A stretch of DNA of 64,000 nucleotides. Source: Hirsutella rhossiliensis. Taxonomy: Eukaryota; Ascomycota; Sordariomycetes; Hypocreales; Ophiocordycipitaceae. Where the stretch lies: the NCBI RefSeq assembly GCF_020360975.1, contig NW_025408668.1:7254001-7318000 (forward strand), written 5' to 3'. Each line of letters starts with the position of its first letter. Position 1 is the stretch's first letter. Shown piece by piece: positions 9,788 through 21,307 of this stretch. The notes below the pieces were generated by a model. That model did not search any database and had not been told where the DNA came from. It saw only the letters and a program-made list of their open reading frames with translations. Made by a program: the position numbers and the translations under genes.

Positions 9788-9990
9788 TGTGGGAATGTAG
9801 CATATAGCTATAGTAGGATTGTAAGGGAGGTGCGCACACACGCACACGTGACCCTTAGCGTCACGTGTATGGACCTCGGGGATCCGTGTATAAAGGGCAC
9901 GTAGTGTGCCCCCTCATTCCCTTTCCTCCCTTCCTAGCAAGACATCTTGAATACAACCCATTGCGTTACTGCAGTACAGACCTCCCGACA
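9788..9990 (+). repeat. 3' LTR of copia A
   Basis: 203 bp, identical by eye to both LTRs of B. It is preceded by a short purine run (AAAAGAAGA) and TTGCCAG, the likely plus-strand primer; C has AAAGAAGAG and TTGCCTG at the matching place. Ends CCCGACA, followed by RIP-type DNA. Confidence 0.93.
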
Positions 9991-10989
9991 TATAGCGTAA
10001 TAAGTAGGTATTTATAGTTATATAAGCGCTTAAGCCGCTAACTAAGTCTTAAGGTATATAAGTAAAAGCGGAATTTTAGGAAATTAAGGAATTACGTAAG
10101 ACTACGTAATAGAGGGGAAGAAGGAGTATAAGGTAGGATTTTCAACGGAATTTATTAGTAGTATATTAGTATATAGAAGAGGTATTAAAGTTAATAATTC
10201 TATCTCTATCTACGAGCGGACATACTATCTTATATAGACAATTATAGCTAAACGGAAGAACCTTTTAGGACTAGATTTAGGCTGCCGTATAGCCCTAAGA
10301 CTAAGGAATTCCGTGATACCTCGAGTAAATCTTAAAGTGTCTTAGTTCTATTAATATTCGTGTTTAAAGGAGGTTAGTTATACCGGTATTCTTAAGAGGT
10401 CTTAGCTAGTATTCTAAGCTAGCTCTATTCCTTCGATTCCCGATTATATAATAACCGGCAACCCGTTTAATATATAATAATATATAAAATAACGAGCGAT
10501 TCTTACTCTATAAGATAGGATTTTATCTATAATTAATATACTACTTATTAGCTTATATAATTAAGAGAGTATATTATAGCTACTTTATTTATAGTAGGAA
10601 CACCGTTCCTTATAGCCTCCCTTAAAGAGTAGATTTATATACTCTTTACTAATTTATTTATAGTAGTATATATATAGGGTAAAAACCTTAATTTAGGAAA
10701 ACTATTCTTATACCATAATATAATATATAAAAACTTATTCTTTCTTAGGAAAAAAAAATCTTTAAGTATATACTAATAGAAAAACCTATAGTAGGAAAAA
10801 TCTATAGTTATAATAATTATTTATAGGATAACCTTATATAAGGTAAAACCTATTATTGCTAGGAAAATCTTAATAGATAAAAACCTAGTAAATATTTCTC
10901 TAGGAAACCTAAAAAAGGAAAAACCTAGTAAGGGAAAGATATAGAAAGTATAAGAAATATCTAAAAACCCTTTTTAATTACTTAGGAAC
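9991..10989. other. RIP-type non-coding DNA right of copia A
   Basis: I see no coding frame. About 10040-10190 recurs in reverse orientation at 33974-34103, so it is a repeat piece of the RIP era. About 10190-10620 is less strongly mutated than the rest (several ACA, TCA, TGT and TGA remain). 10620-10980 is A/T-rich and lies just past the end of the minus-strand copia X RNase H, where its 3' untranslated region and LTR would be. I could not define LTR ends. Confidence 0.5.
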
Positions 10990-11967
10990 TTATATTAAGG
11001 ATAGACCGTCTCTAAATTTATAGAGTAATCTAGGTCTTAATTCCTTCGTAAAAATATTAGCTATACTATCTTTTAATTTAATATAAAAAACTCTAATTTC
11101 CCCTTCTCTTATACTAGTTCTAGTATAGTAATAGGCTAATCTTATATGCTTAGACCTTTTATAAAATTCCGGATTTTCTACTAATTTAATAGCAGTAGTA
11201 TTATCCGTTAAAATAGGAGGTATAGTATTAAGAATCTTAATAGATAGATCCTTAGTAATATATTTAAAAAGTATATTTAAATAAATAGCTTCTTTATTTA
11301 CCTCCATAAGGCTAATATACTCTACTTTATACGTAGAAAGGGTAATAGCTTTCTACTTAAAGTAAGCCTAGCTTATTATATTATTATATATATAAAAATA
11401 GTAACTAGAAAAGGATTTTCTATCTATTAAATCTAACGCTTAGCTAGAGTTAGTAAAACCCTTTATATATAAATAGGTAAAAGGGATATTATAATTATAT
11501 TTAATCTTTAGGCTAGGGAATTTATTTAAATATTTCTAAATTATATTTAAAGCCTTAAAATATATTTAGTCGGGCTTAGCCGCGAATCTAATATAGGAAA
11601 TTATAGAATATAAGATATCTAGCCTAGTAAATAAAGCTAAGTATAATAGAGATCCTATTTCTTTCTAAAATTATAATATATCTTCCTTAAAAGGTAATTC
11701 CTTTACTTTTATAAGCTTAAAGCCTACTATAGCGGGTAAATTCGAAGTTCCTAAACCTTTTTTATTAAATTCCTTTAATTTATTTAAGGTATAATTTTCT
11801 TAAGATATATATAGCTCTTTATTTTCTCGGTTTATTTTAATATTTAGACCTAAGAAGTCTTTTATATCTCTTAAGATAGTAAAATCTAGGAATTTAGATA
11901 ATTCTTTAAATAATCTTTCTTTTATTATAGATTTAAAGGGCCTTACTATAAGAAAGTCGTCGACGTA
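10990..11967 (-). pseudogene. RIP-mutated copia X: RT palm and RNase H
   Basis: Read on the minus strand, this starts at the RT box YVDDFLIVR (YVDD codons at 11956-11967) and runs through INRENKELYISQENYTLNKL and SLLYLALFTRLDILYS to RNase H. The last 105 residues are an open frame (10990-11307) with ILTDNTTAIKLVENPEFYKR, KHIRLAYYYTRTSIREGEI and the copia tail SIANIFTKELR. RIP stops interrupt the upstream part. The 5' side is cut off exactly at YVDD by an LTR fragment. It is a different copia lineage from A, B and C, having YVDD rather than QTDD. Confidence 0.85.
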
Positions 11968-12121
11968 TATAAGAAGGTATAAGCTATAAGCATAGAATCG
12001 GGTAATCGATAACGTAAGCGGAAAGATTAGTTAAAGGAGTATAGGGTAGGATTTTTATCCGGAATTTATAATAAGTATATAAGGGGCTAAATAATATATT
12101 AAAAGAATAGTATTATAAAAG
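11968..12121 (-). repeat. Fragment of solo-LTR family S
   Basis: In reverse orientation this matches the last 150 or so bases of the complete solo LTRs at 44376-45071 and 51913-52610 (shared run around GGAGTATAGGGTAGGATTTT). It begins TATAAGAAGG directly beside the YVDD codons of copia X, so an S-family element or LTR had inserted into that RT gene. It is cut off at 12121 by a V-family LTR. Confidence 0.75.
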
Positions 12122-12285
12122 TATAAGGGAATATATATTATAGTACGATTAGTTAGGTAGTAGAGATAGCTAAAGGTACTACGCTATATATATTATATTC
12201 TCCTTATTATAAGACTAAAGCTTATAAAAAAAGGGATTTTTTCCTCTTTAGCTAAAGTAGCGAGAGGTCTATAATATATAAGTAT
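12122..12285 (-). repeat. Partial V-family LTR abutting a complete one
   Basis: About 164 bp matching the V LTR in reverse orientation (TATAAGGGAATATATATTA...), ending in the middle of the LTR. A complete copy in the same orientation follows at 12286. This is either an insertion of element Z into a pre-existing V LTR or a tandem LTR made by recombination. I could not find the missing remainder on the far side of Z. Confidence 0.75.
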
Positions 12286-12929
12286 TATAAGGGAATATAT
12301 ATTACGGTACGATTAGTTAGGTAGTAGAGATAGCTAAAGGTACTACGCTATATATATTATATTCTCCTTATTATAAGACTAAAGCTTATAAGAAGAGGGA
12401 TTTTTTCCTTTTTAGCTAGAGTAATAAGAGGTCTATAATATATAAGTAGGGTAGGTATAATTCCCTACTAATACCCTACTAATATATTAATACTATATAC
12501 CTAAGTACTTTATTAGCCTATACCTCTTAGTAGCGCTCTTATAATTATCTCCCCTTTTATATAAACGTCTTAGCTATATTTTTAATATATATTACTTTCG
12601 CTATACTATATATATTTAGTTAAGAAAAGAGATAGTTTTAGTTATATATCGCGTATATATACTTATATAAGTATATATTAGTTTATACTTTATAACGTTA
12701 ATAGTTATTATACTAGTAGTTACTACTAAGTAACTATTATAGTATTACTTATATATTAGCCGCGTAACTATAATATAAAGAGCGTATATATATATCTCTT
12801 ACTTTTTCTATTTTCTTTTTTTCTTTAACTCTTCTACTTATAATTATTATAGAGTTTTATACCTTTTTTTATTAATCCCTTATACCTTTTTATATTACTT
12901 TTTATTAATAATTTATTAATAATAATACC

Positions 12930-13322
12930 TTTTATACTAAAAAGGATAAAGAATTATAACGCCGATTTCCTATACTATATATAAGAGTAAGTAGCGGCGG
13001 GTTCGCTCTTAAAGCGTAAGCGATTAGCTTAAAAGTCTTCTAGTAACGCTAGTTCCCTTTTAGCGAAGAAAGCTAAGAAAGGTATAAGGGAATCCTAGTC
13101 TTAAAAGACTTTTAGTCTAAGACCTAACGTTAGTAAGGGTTATACCCTTATTACCCCGCTAAATACCTTAACTCTAACTATTAATAAGCCTACCTTTATA
13201 GGCTAAGAAACTTATAAGTTTATTACCCTTATTAGCGATACTAATACTAGTAAGGAGATCGTACTTAAGCGCTCTTAGGTAAGTACCGATAACCTAGCTA
13301 CTCTATCTTAATAAGGCGGCTC
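12930..13322 (+). pseudogene. Antisense cargo ORF of Z, first part (before W)
   Basis: On the plus strand, opposite to the element's own direction, one frame reads KNYNADFLYYI, then LLKRKRLA, SSSNASSLLAKKAKKGIRES, TFSLRPNVSKGYTLITPL and TYKFITLISDTNTSKEIVL, with interruptions almost only by TAG/TAA where Trp or Gln would fit. The V copy (minus strand, 42960 downward) reads the same protein with few changes, which supports real coding. LLAKKAKK resembles a basic nuclear signal. I do not recognise the family. W is inserted at its 3' end here, and the frame resumes at about 20301. Confidence 0.6.
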
Positions 13323-13508
13323 TATAAGAGTCTTTAACTATTATAGGTTATAGGCTTAGGCTATGGCCTAAGCTATATAGTTATATATAGAGGGCCGGAT
13401 CCTATATATATATATATAGGCTAGCCGCGTATAAGAGAGCTCTATATAGCTTATTAATATTATCCTACGAACGGCACCTACGCGTATACCTTTACTTACT
13501 CTATAATA
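13323..13508 (+). repeat. 5' LTR of W
   Basis: 186 bp, TATAAGAGTC...TATAATA; before RIP presumably TG...CA. It contains a run of TA repeats (TATATATATATATA, about 13408-13421) after GGATCC that also occurs in the 3' LTR and in the W' LTR. Confidence 0.88.
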
Positions 13509-13589
13509 GTATAAGCTATTAATTAATAGATCTAATAGATATCTCTTTAGAGAGGGCGCTTCCCCCTTAAGGAAGCACTCCGCCCCTCC

Positions 13590-14330
13590 TTAAACGGATA
13601 GGAAGTATCGTAGCTATCCTAGAAGCGATTAGAAGCGCGACGGCTAGCGAGAAGGACGAGGTTCTCTCTATACTAAGGGAGCCGTCCGCGAGACCGGCTT
13701 TAACCCCTACGGCCTCTATAACGCCGGTTACGGCGGCGATACTACTAACGAGGAAGCCGCTCCCTTAGCCGACTTAAGATAGTAAGCTAGAGTCCTTTTA
13801 CTTCTTCCTTAGCCGGCTATAGATAAAGTTTATAACTAATAAGAAATAGGGCCTAAATAGCTATCGCGATATAGCGTAGTATTTACTCCTTTATATACTA
13901 CTAGAGCCCTAGATATAGTAGATCTCTAGATTCTAGGATAAAAGCGGCCCTAGGGGTAGACGCGACTTATAAGACTTCTTCTAATACCTTATATATACGT
14001 TCGGCAACGTATAGGAGCGGGAGAAGGCGTAAGATAGGCTATAGACCCTTAAATAAAGAGACGGATAAACCTTTAGCGAATTCCTTCCTAATTTTAAAGA
14101 GACGCTCTTATAGGTAGCGGGGACTATAGTATAGGAAGATAGCGCGAAGCTTATATAGCTACGGAATTCGATTACGCCGGCCCTATAAGAGCTACTTATC
14201 CCTATAATTATACCTACTAACTATAGCGAGTACGTAAGCTAGTTAATAAAGGTAGCTTAGGGCTATAAGTAGACGCCGCGTTTTTAAAAGCTCTATAAGC
14301 GCACGCTATATAGCGGCGACGGGATTACCG
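13590..14330 (+). pseudogene. Gag of W, RIP-mutated
   Basis: One plus-strand frame reads ASEKDEVLSILREPSARPAL, DSKLESFYFFLSRLQIKFIT, SYRDIA, YLIYTFGNV, TFSEFLPNFKETLL and PIIIPTNYSEYVS, the pattern of a gypsy capsid (the retrotransposon Gag domain around the YTFGNV...F..FL..FKE region). Internal stops are almost all TAG at places where Gln or Trp would fit, as RIP of CAG and TGG produces. A start codon is not preserved. Confidence 0.75.
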
Positions 14331-15399
14331 CCCCTCCGTAAGATAAATAACCGGCTATCGATATAGATAGGGATACCCTAATATCGGCTACCTATATAGA
14401 CCGGGCTAAACGCGGTAAGAAGACGCCGTCGACTACCCCCTATACCGCCTTATACTTTAAGTAGCGGGCGAAGTAAGTAACGAGCGAGGAAATCGGGAAG
14501 AGGAAGGCTAATAGCCGCTACTTACGTTACGGAGTATCTATATACTTTATATTAAAATACCCCTTCCTTTTAGCTAAGCGGCCTATAGCGGTTTAAGTAG
14601 TAAAGATAGAACCGCTCCTCGCCTTAGACGATAAGGAGGACTCCGCCCCCCTAAGCCTAAAGGAAAAAGAGTAGCTCTAGAGTAAAGATAGGCTCCGGAG
14701 CCCTAATTACTAGTACTAGTAAAAGAAAAGGAAGAATTATCCGCCTATATAGAAAAGGAGCCTATTTTAATATAGGTTATAATTAATAACTCCTTACTTA
14801 TTACTGCCCTTATAAATAAGGGCTGCTAGTACTACGCTATAGTTAACGAGGCGCTTACGCGAGAGATATAAGTACTAGTAGAAAAGATCGCCCTAAGGCG
14901 AGTAAAGGGCGCCTTAGGCGTAATAAAGGGTATAGTAATTAAGGGCATTATATAGCTAGCTATAAAGGTCGACGGTTACTATAAGCTTATCGTAGCCTAT
15001 ATAATCCCTTAACTAGAGTTTCCCTTAATCCTCGGGAAACCTTAGTTATTATATATAGAGTTATACTTAGTTCTATACTAAAGGAAGCTATAGTTTAGGC
15101 CTATATAATAGTAGGTCCGCTACGACGATAGTTCTATAGGTATAGGACTAAGCGTATAAGCTTTATACTTAGTATAAGAAGTACTTACCTCTATCTTTAT
15201 AAGAACTATATAACGGGTAAAGTAAGGGTAAGGCCGGGCAGCGGCTAATATAGCGGTCTATATAGTTAGCCTAGTAAATATCGATAAGGCCCTTTAGATA
15301 AAAAAGCTAAAGTCGCCCTCTAAGCTATAGTAATAGATACCGGAGCGCTTTTATAACTTCTTACTACTATTTAAGTCCTAGGAAGCGGATAAGCTTAAC

Positions 15400-16760
15400 T
15401 TATATAAGCTAGGGGTAGACTATAAGATCGTACTCTATACTAATAAGAAAGGGTAGGAACTACTTATACTATTTAGACCGCTATATAGTATATTATACGC
15501 GGAGCTATTAGTGCTAAAGAAGACGCTAAGGGACCTCTTAAATAAGGGTTTTATTTAAGTAAGTAGCTCTAAAGTAAGAGCGCCGGTTTTATTTATACGT
15601 AAACTAAGGGGCGGGATATAGTTCTATTACGACTATAGGGCCTTAAACGTAATTATAAGGCTAGACCGCTACCCCTTACCCTTAATCTTAGATACGCTCT
15701 ATAACCTTTTAAAGGTAAAGTAGTTTACGAAGCTAGATATAAAATAAGCGTTTTATAAGGTATAGATCTTAGAGGGTAATAAGTAGAAAACGGCGTTCTA
15801 TATACGCTATAGCTTATTTAAGTAGCTTATAACGCCCTTCGGCCTCTTAAGAGCGCCCGCTACCTTTTAGCGTTATATTAATAACGTACTTTAAGACTTC
15901 CTCGATAAGTTCGCCTCTATATATATAGATAATATCCTTATCTATATAAGCGGCTCTTATAAGGACTATATATAGAAAGTATAAAGGGTCTTAGAGCGCC
16001 TTTAACTTTATAGGCTTTACCTCGACCTAGATAAGTACGAATTTAGGGTTAAGAGGGTTAAGTACCTAGGCTTTATTATCTATATAAGCGTAGGTATATA
16101 GGCAGACCCTATAAAGATCTAAGCGATTTAGGACTAAGCTACCCTAACTATATAAATAGGCATATAAAGCTTCCTTAGGTTTACGAACTATTATAGGATA
16201 TTTATTAAGGGCTTCTCCTATATTATAATGCCCTTAAACGAGATTACTAGGAAGTAGACCGCCTTTCGCTAAGGGCCTATATAAGAAGGAGCGTTCTATA
16301 CGCTTAAGGACCTATTCTCTTAAGCCCCGGTACTACTTTAGTAGGACTTTAACCGGTCTATATTAGTTAAAGTAGACTATAGCGGCTAGGCACTTAGAGA
16401 AACGCTCTCTTAGGAAGTAGATAGGTAGAAGTAACTAATAGCGTTCTACTCTTATAAGCTAACCCTAGTAGAGCGGAATTACGCTATTTATAATAAGGAG
16501 ATACTAGCGATTATTAGCTACCTTAAGTAATAGTAAGCGGAGCTCTAGAGCTATAAGAGCTTTAAGGTTCTTATAGACTATAGGAACCTTAAGTACTTTA
16601 TAACTCGCTAATACCTCTTAGAGCGGTAAGCCCGCTAAGCGAAGTATCTCTTATACTTTAACTTCTTAATTAAGTACCGCCCTAAGCGGGACTCCGCGGT
16701 CCTAGACGCGCTTTCCTAGAAGGATTAAGACTAGCTAACGGGAGCGGATATTAAGGCCTA
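15400..16760 (+). pseudogene. Reverse transcriptase and RNase H of W, RIP-mutated
   Basis: RT motifs in order: TLRDLLNKGFI, SKVRAPVLFIRK, FYYDYRALNVI, LDRYPLPLILDTLYNLL, TKLDIK.AF with the first catalytic Asp, TPFGLLRAPATF, and the palm box IYIDNILIYI (about 15919-15948). The second Asp of the palm pair has become Asn (AAT at 15931-15933), as RIP of GAT on the opposite strand would give. RNase H follows (LIAFYSYKL, VERNYAIYNKEILAIISYL, FKVLIDYRNLKYF, KYRPKRDSAVLDALS) to about 16720. The enzyme would be dead even without its stops. Confidence 0.88.
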
Positions 16761-17159
16761 GGATCTATAGCTTATCTCGTAAAAAGCACTATAGACTTAT
16801 ATAGGAGCTTCCCTAGTAAAGGAAGACGCGGTACTAGTAAATAAGCTTCCCCCCGCGCCCTTACCTTAGTCTAGCGAAGAGGGATAGACCGGCCTAAGGG
16901 CGCGCGCGGCGAGAGTATTCTAAGATAAGGCCCTTTAACGCTTATAGGATAGGATAGCGGCTCTAGACTATACCTATAAGGGCGTACGCCGCGCCGTTAA
17001 GTCTAGCGCTTAACGCCTAGATCTAAAGCTAAAGCTAAAGGTATAGGTAGCCGACTACTATATCGACCTATAAGGGCATTTACGTTAGCGGGGGAGACTA
17101 TAGGTACCGGGCGTACTATATACTATAGAAGCTAAGGAGAAGGAGGGACCGCTAGAGCT

Positions 17160-18510
17160 AGATAAATAAAACGAGCTCTAAGAAAGGCTAGTCTAACTTA
17201 TCTATAACTCTAGTATCGTAGGTTACCTAGGTAGATAGGGTATAGTAGTAGGCCTTATAAGGGACTTTTACTAGCCCCTCTTATAGTACTATATTCGTCG
17301 CTTCCTTTATAACTATAATATCTATAGCTATATAAAGATCTAAAGGGTATAGCTTAAGGGGCTACTTAAGTAGCTTTTAGTACCTAACTAGTTTTATACG
17401 TATATATAGATAGACTTTATAATAGACCTCTTACTTATAAAGGGCGGTAACCGCTATATATAGGTAATTAAGGACCGACTTAGTAAGTCTATAATATTAG
17501 AGCTAATACTATCTATAGATATAGAGTCTTATATAAAGCGCTTCCTATAGTACTAGGCCCGCTTATATAGCTAGCTAGCCTTTATTATAAGTAATAAAGG
17601 ATTAAATTAAACTAACCGCTTTTAGTAGTACTTATACTAGCTACTTTAAATTATATAGCTACTTAGTATAATATACTACTTATAGACTAATAAAGGGCCT
17701 AAGAAGGTTAACTAAGAGGCGTAGGCTTACCTATAGGCTATTATAGCCTATAACTAAGTAGACTAAGACTAATAGCTCCCCGCGGCTTAACTTACGTTAA
17801 ATAGTAAACTATATACCTCTATTAAGATAGCCCCTTTCTTTATAATATATAGCTTTAAACTACCTTTATTAGTTCCCTTTACTATAGATATAGTAGCGGA
17901 GTAGTATAGTAATTCGTTACTAAAGGGCCGCGCCTCTATATTTATATAAAAGCTATAGGAGACTATAGATTATTATTAATCTATAATAGCTACCGCGGCG
18001 TAAGATTAAGAGCGGCACGCTAATAAGACTAGGGCACTAGTAAATAAGTTCGTAGTAAGAGATAAGGTATAGCTAGACCTCTATAACTATAGGTCGGTAT
18101 AACTAAAGAAGAAGCTTAACTAGCTATACGCGAAGTTTACGGTATAAAGGGTTATTAGCCTATAGGTTATAGAGCTCGATAGTCTCTTAACGGGGGTCTA
18201 TAATAAGATTAACGTAGACCTCTTTTATAGAGCCTCCTTTAACCCGCTACTTAAATAAGAAGTAGTAGACGCTTAACTGCCTATAATCGAGGTAAAGAGA
18301 GAGGATAAGTTTAAGGTTAAAGAAATATAGGCCGCGCGCTAGAAAAAGGTTAGTAAGGGGAAACGCTAGGAGGTCCTCGTTAAGTAGCATAGGTATCTTA
18401 ACCTTATATAAGAACCTATATATAAGTTTATAGGAACTATAGCCCTCGATAAGTTTAAAGCCTTATTTAGAACGGTAAACGAGAATAATAAACTAACGGA
18501 CTATTAATAA
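17160..18510 (+). pseudogene. Integrase and chromodomain of W, RIP-mutated
   Basis: About 17200-17350 covers the zinc module, whose Cys and His codons are mostly lost to RIP. The core gives IDFIIDLLLIKGGNRYI, VIKDRLSKSIILELIL, and the second acidic site as IISNKGL (Asn where Asp is expected). The tail (RASIFIQKL, VVRDKV, VYNKINVDLFYRASFNPLL) leads to a chromodomain-like end at about 18310-18450: EDKFKVKEI, a Lys/Arg-rich turn, EVLVK.H and EPIYKFIGTIALDKFKAL. The frame ends near 18510. Confidence 0.82.
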
Positions 18511-18599
18511 TAGCCTAGGCTAAGACTATAAAGTAAGTAAAGTAAAGTAAGTAGTTATAATAACGTAAGCGTAATTATATAAGTAGAGATAAAAATAGC

Positions 18600-19440
18600 G
18601 TTTATTTTAAGGTAGAGCCCTTAGACTACCTAGACCTACTCCTTATCCTTATTATTATCTTTATCCTTATCCTTATTATTCTCCTTTACTTTATTAGCGG
18701 CGGCGGCGCTCTCTAAGGCGCTTAAGCGGCCTTCTAGGCCCGCGAGCTAGTCGGCGGTAGCGGCGGCTCTAAGGGCTCCGGGGGCAAGGGGGGCCTAGCT
18801 AGTAGTAGCAGTATGGGCGGCGGCGGGCACGGCTAAAGAGACCGCCGATAAAGCGATAGAGGTAGTATCCCTAGTACTAAGAAAGTTAATAGTAGAAGTA
18901 AAAGAGCTAAATAAAAGGAACTTACTTAGAGATAAAGCCCTAGCGCTTAAGGGCGCGGAGATTACGGTAGGCGGCGGCGGCGGCGGTAAGGCGCTTCTTA
19001 GTAGCCCCCTATACTTACCCGTACGCGCTAGCCTTCTAAGCTAACGCCGTAGCGAGTAAGATAGGAGGCGCCGCCTTATAGGCGCGGCCGGCACGCGCGT
19101 ACTAGTAATAACTACCGCTATAGCGGCGCCTAACTTAGTCGGCGTAGGGGAGCTCCTATAACGCGTACTATATATAGGGGGCCGCGCGGGCGGCTCTAGC
19201 CTATACTTAGCGTTTATACTTTAAGAAGTTAGCGGAAAATAGCTACTACGCTCGCTAGGTAGCGGACTTATAGGGGTAGTAGTAGCGGAGGTAAGGGTAG
19301 AGGGGCCGGGCGTTATAGCCGGCGGTAGGGATAGCGTCGTTACTTAAAAGGGCGACGTAAGGGCGGCTAGCGTAGTAGAGGTAGAGGCGGTAGCGGTAGG
19401 CGCGGTCGCGGGGGCGCGGGTAGGAGTAAGGGCGCGGGTA
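18600..19440 (-). pseudogene. Antisense ORF of W between pol and 3' LTR
   Basis: On the minus strand a G+C-rich frame (many GCC/GCG codons kept because RIP spares CpG) reads LFSANFLKYKR, ARAARAAPYI, ELPYAD, VRRRYSGSYY, YARAGRAYKAAPPILLATA, and further on LAGLEGRLSALESAAAANKV followed by a Lys/Asp/Asn-rich acidic-basic tail (about 18620-18700). TAG stops again fill in for Gln/Trp. The W' copy at 34340-35230 carries the same frame. No domain recognised; a short coiled coil is likely around GLEGRLSALE. Confidence 0.5.
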
Positions 19441-20109
19441 AGAGTAGCGGTAGCGGCGGAGCTATCGTCGGCCGTGCTTAGTACGGCGTCGACGAATAAC
19501 TCTATACGCTCTAAGAAGGAGGAAGTAGGGGAGGGGGAGGTAGATATATCTATCGCGGAAGTTAGTATTATAGATTATAGCCTCCTACTTTATAGGGCAG
19601 AGAACTTACTAGTTAAAGTTATTATTATTAAGGCTATTATTGCTACTATAGCTATTACTATAAGTATACGTTAATAAAGCGGCCTATATAGCTAGGAATA
19701 AACTAACGCCCTAAGTAAAGCGGAACTTACTTATTACTACTACTACTATAATTAAAGAAGGAGGAGAAGGAAAGGAAGGAGAAAGGGGGGGATACTGCCT
19801 TATATACCCTTAGGTAGAGGAGGCTGCCTAAGGCCGAGGGGATAGGCAACCTAAGGCTTACGTAGGTCTAGGCCGGCCGCTAGCTACCTAGGGGCGTATA
19901 TAATAAGTTACGCCCTTATTTAAATAGCTAGCCGGCCGATAAGTATAGAGCTTAGTTCTAGCTACTTAGGCTAATAGGCGCGGGGATAATAAGGCTAGTA
20001 AGGCTAGTACGATTAACGGAAAAGGGTAGGGTAGAGCTAGTAGCACGGGCCCTATAGTATAGAAGCCGTTAATAGGGCAACGCCGCGCCGCGCTTAAGGG
20101 AGGGCATTA

Positions 20110-20295
20110 TATAAGAGTCTTTAACTATTATAGGTTATAGGCTTAGGCTACGGCCTAAGCCATATAGTTACGTATAGAGGGCCGGATCCTATATATATAT
20201 ATATAGGCTAGCCGCGTATAGGAGAGCTTTATATAGCTTATTAATATTATCTTATAGACGGTACCTATACGTATACTTTTACCTACTCCGTAATA
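20110..20295 (+). repeat. 3' LTR of W
   Basis: 186 bp, very similar to 13323-13508, ending CCGTAATA. Followed by AGCTC and then the second half of the Z cargo ORF. Confidence 0.88.
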
Positions 20296-20300
20296 AGCTC

Positions 20301-21075
20301 TAGCTAATAAGAGATCGTTACTTAGGCCGCTCCTTAAAATAAGTAGGCTAATATTAATAATAAGGCCTAGCTAAACAAGGGCTAAAACGATCTTAATACC
20401 TAGCTAAATAAAGGCTAAGATAATAATAATAGTAATAATAAAGATAGCCGCGATCTACCTCCTCTTATTAATAAACCTAAAAATAGTAGCGCTAGAGATA
20501 AAGGTACCTAAGTAGTAGTATAAGGCGGTAGCGCTTTTATAAAGAAGTATACTTAATTTAAGGCTAAAGCTTACTTAGTTAAGGCTTATAAGGTTATCCC
20601 TTATAAGCTTTAGTATATATATTATTTTAGGATAGTTATTAAGGAGTATAATATAACTAAGCCTAAGCTTATTAAAGTACTCTTAATTAGTTATATTTTC
20701 TTAGGGGTTTCCTCGATATACTATAAGTAATATTATAGATATACCGCGACCTATAACTAAGTAAGTTTCCCTTTAACTTTAAATATTATAATTAATAAGC
20801 TAATCTTTCTTAAGGCCGCTACTCTTATATTTAATAACTAGGCTAATATAGTCGCTATTATTAAGTACTTATATAAGCTTAATAAGCTAAAGACTAGTAA
20901 TAAGGATACTAAGGATAATAGCTTAGATATAAGCGTACTTATTTTTAAGGAGGCTAATTAGCGCTATCTTATTATTATAGTATAGTATTTAGCTAAGGCT
21001 TTTAACGCCGCTAAGATAGCCTATTATAAGTCCTTTAAGACTATAGGTATATAGAAGTTTACTATTATAAGTTTT
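20301..21075 (+). pseudogene. Antisense cargo ORF of Z, second part (after W)
   Basis: The plus-strand frame resumes after W: DLPPLINKPKNSSARDKGT, AFIKKYT.FKAKAYLVKAY, KVIPYKL, IKEYNITKPKLIKVLLISYI, YRYTATYN, VSFPLTLNIIINKLIFLKAA, FNN.ANIVAIIKYLYKLNKL and NKDTKDNSLDISVLIFKEAN. With the part before W it makes a protein of roughly 450 residues. Trp-position stops are TAG. It corresponds base for base to V on the minus strand (about 42540 down to 41560). Function unknown; I see no enzyme motif. Confidence 0.6.
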
Positions 21076-21307
21076 ATCTAACCCTTTTATTAGCAACCGC
21101 CTAATAATATACTAGGTTAAGTATACTAACTATTATATACTAATTAATAAGCGCTATAAGCTTATTATTTACTTTAACCTTATACCCCTATTTAATATTA
21201 CTAATATAAGCCTAGAGTACTAAGCCTAGGAATCTTAGTTAAAACTCTACTTTATTAACGGCGATATAAGCTATACTTTATAGTAATATACCTTACTATT
21301 TACTAAG

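Larger units (their letters stand above)
4076..9990 (+). mobile_element. Ty1/copia element A, not RIP-mutated
   Basis: A full-length copia element of about 5.9 kb with LTRs at 4076-4276 and 9788-9990 and the copia order gag, protease, integrase, RT, RNase H. It is nearly identical to element B. The two LTRs differ only by two single-C deletions in the 5' LTR. The coding frame is broken about twenty times, nearly always by one base in a short homopolymer, plus one TGA in protease. The five bases on the left (GTAGG) and right (TATAG) do not match, so unlike B and C it has no visible target-site duplication. Confidence 0.93.
13323..20295 (+). mobile_element. Ty3/gypsy chromovirus W, complete, RIP-mutated
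   Basis: LTRs of equal length (186 bp) at 13323-13508 and 20110-20295, flanked by GGCTC (13318-13322) and AGCTC (20296-20300), a target-site duplication with one RIP-type change. The homologous site in V (about 42545-42560, minus strand) is unoccupied, which confirms the insertion point in the cargo ORF of Z. Inside are gag, RT, RNase H, integrase and a chromodomain on the plus strand, then an ORF on the minus strand. Nearly every interruption is a TAG at a Gln or Trp position. Confidence 0.88.

Noticed and set aside
13408..13421. TA run in the W LTR as a microsatellite promoter
   Set aside because: Present in each W LTR copy but probably produced by RIP of a TA/CA/TG-rich stretch; no evidence of function.
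19474..19674. 66-residue plus-strand frame in W
   Set aside because: Lies opposite the G+C-rich upstream part of the W antisense region; Ile/Ala-rich with no motif and not kept open in W'.
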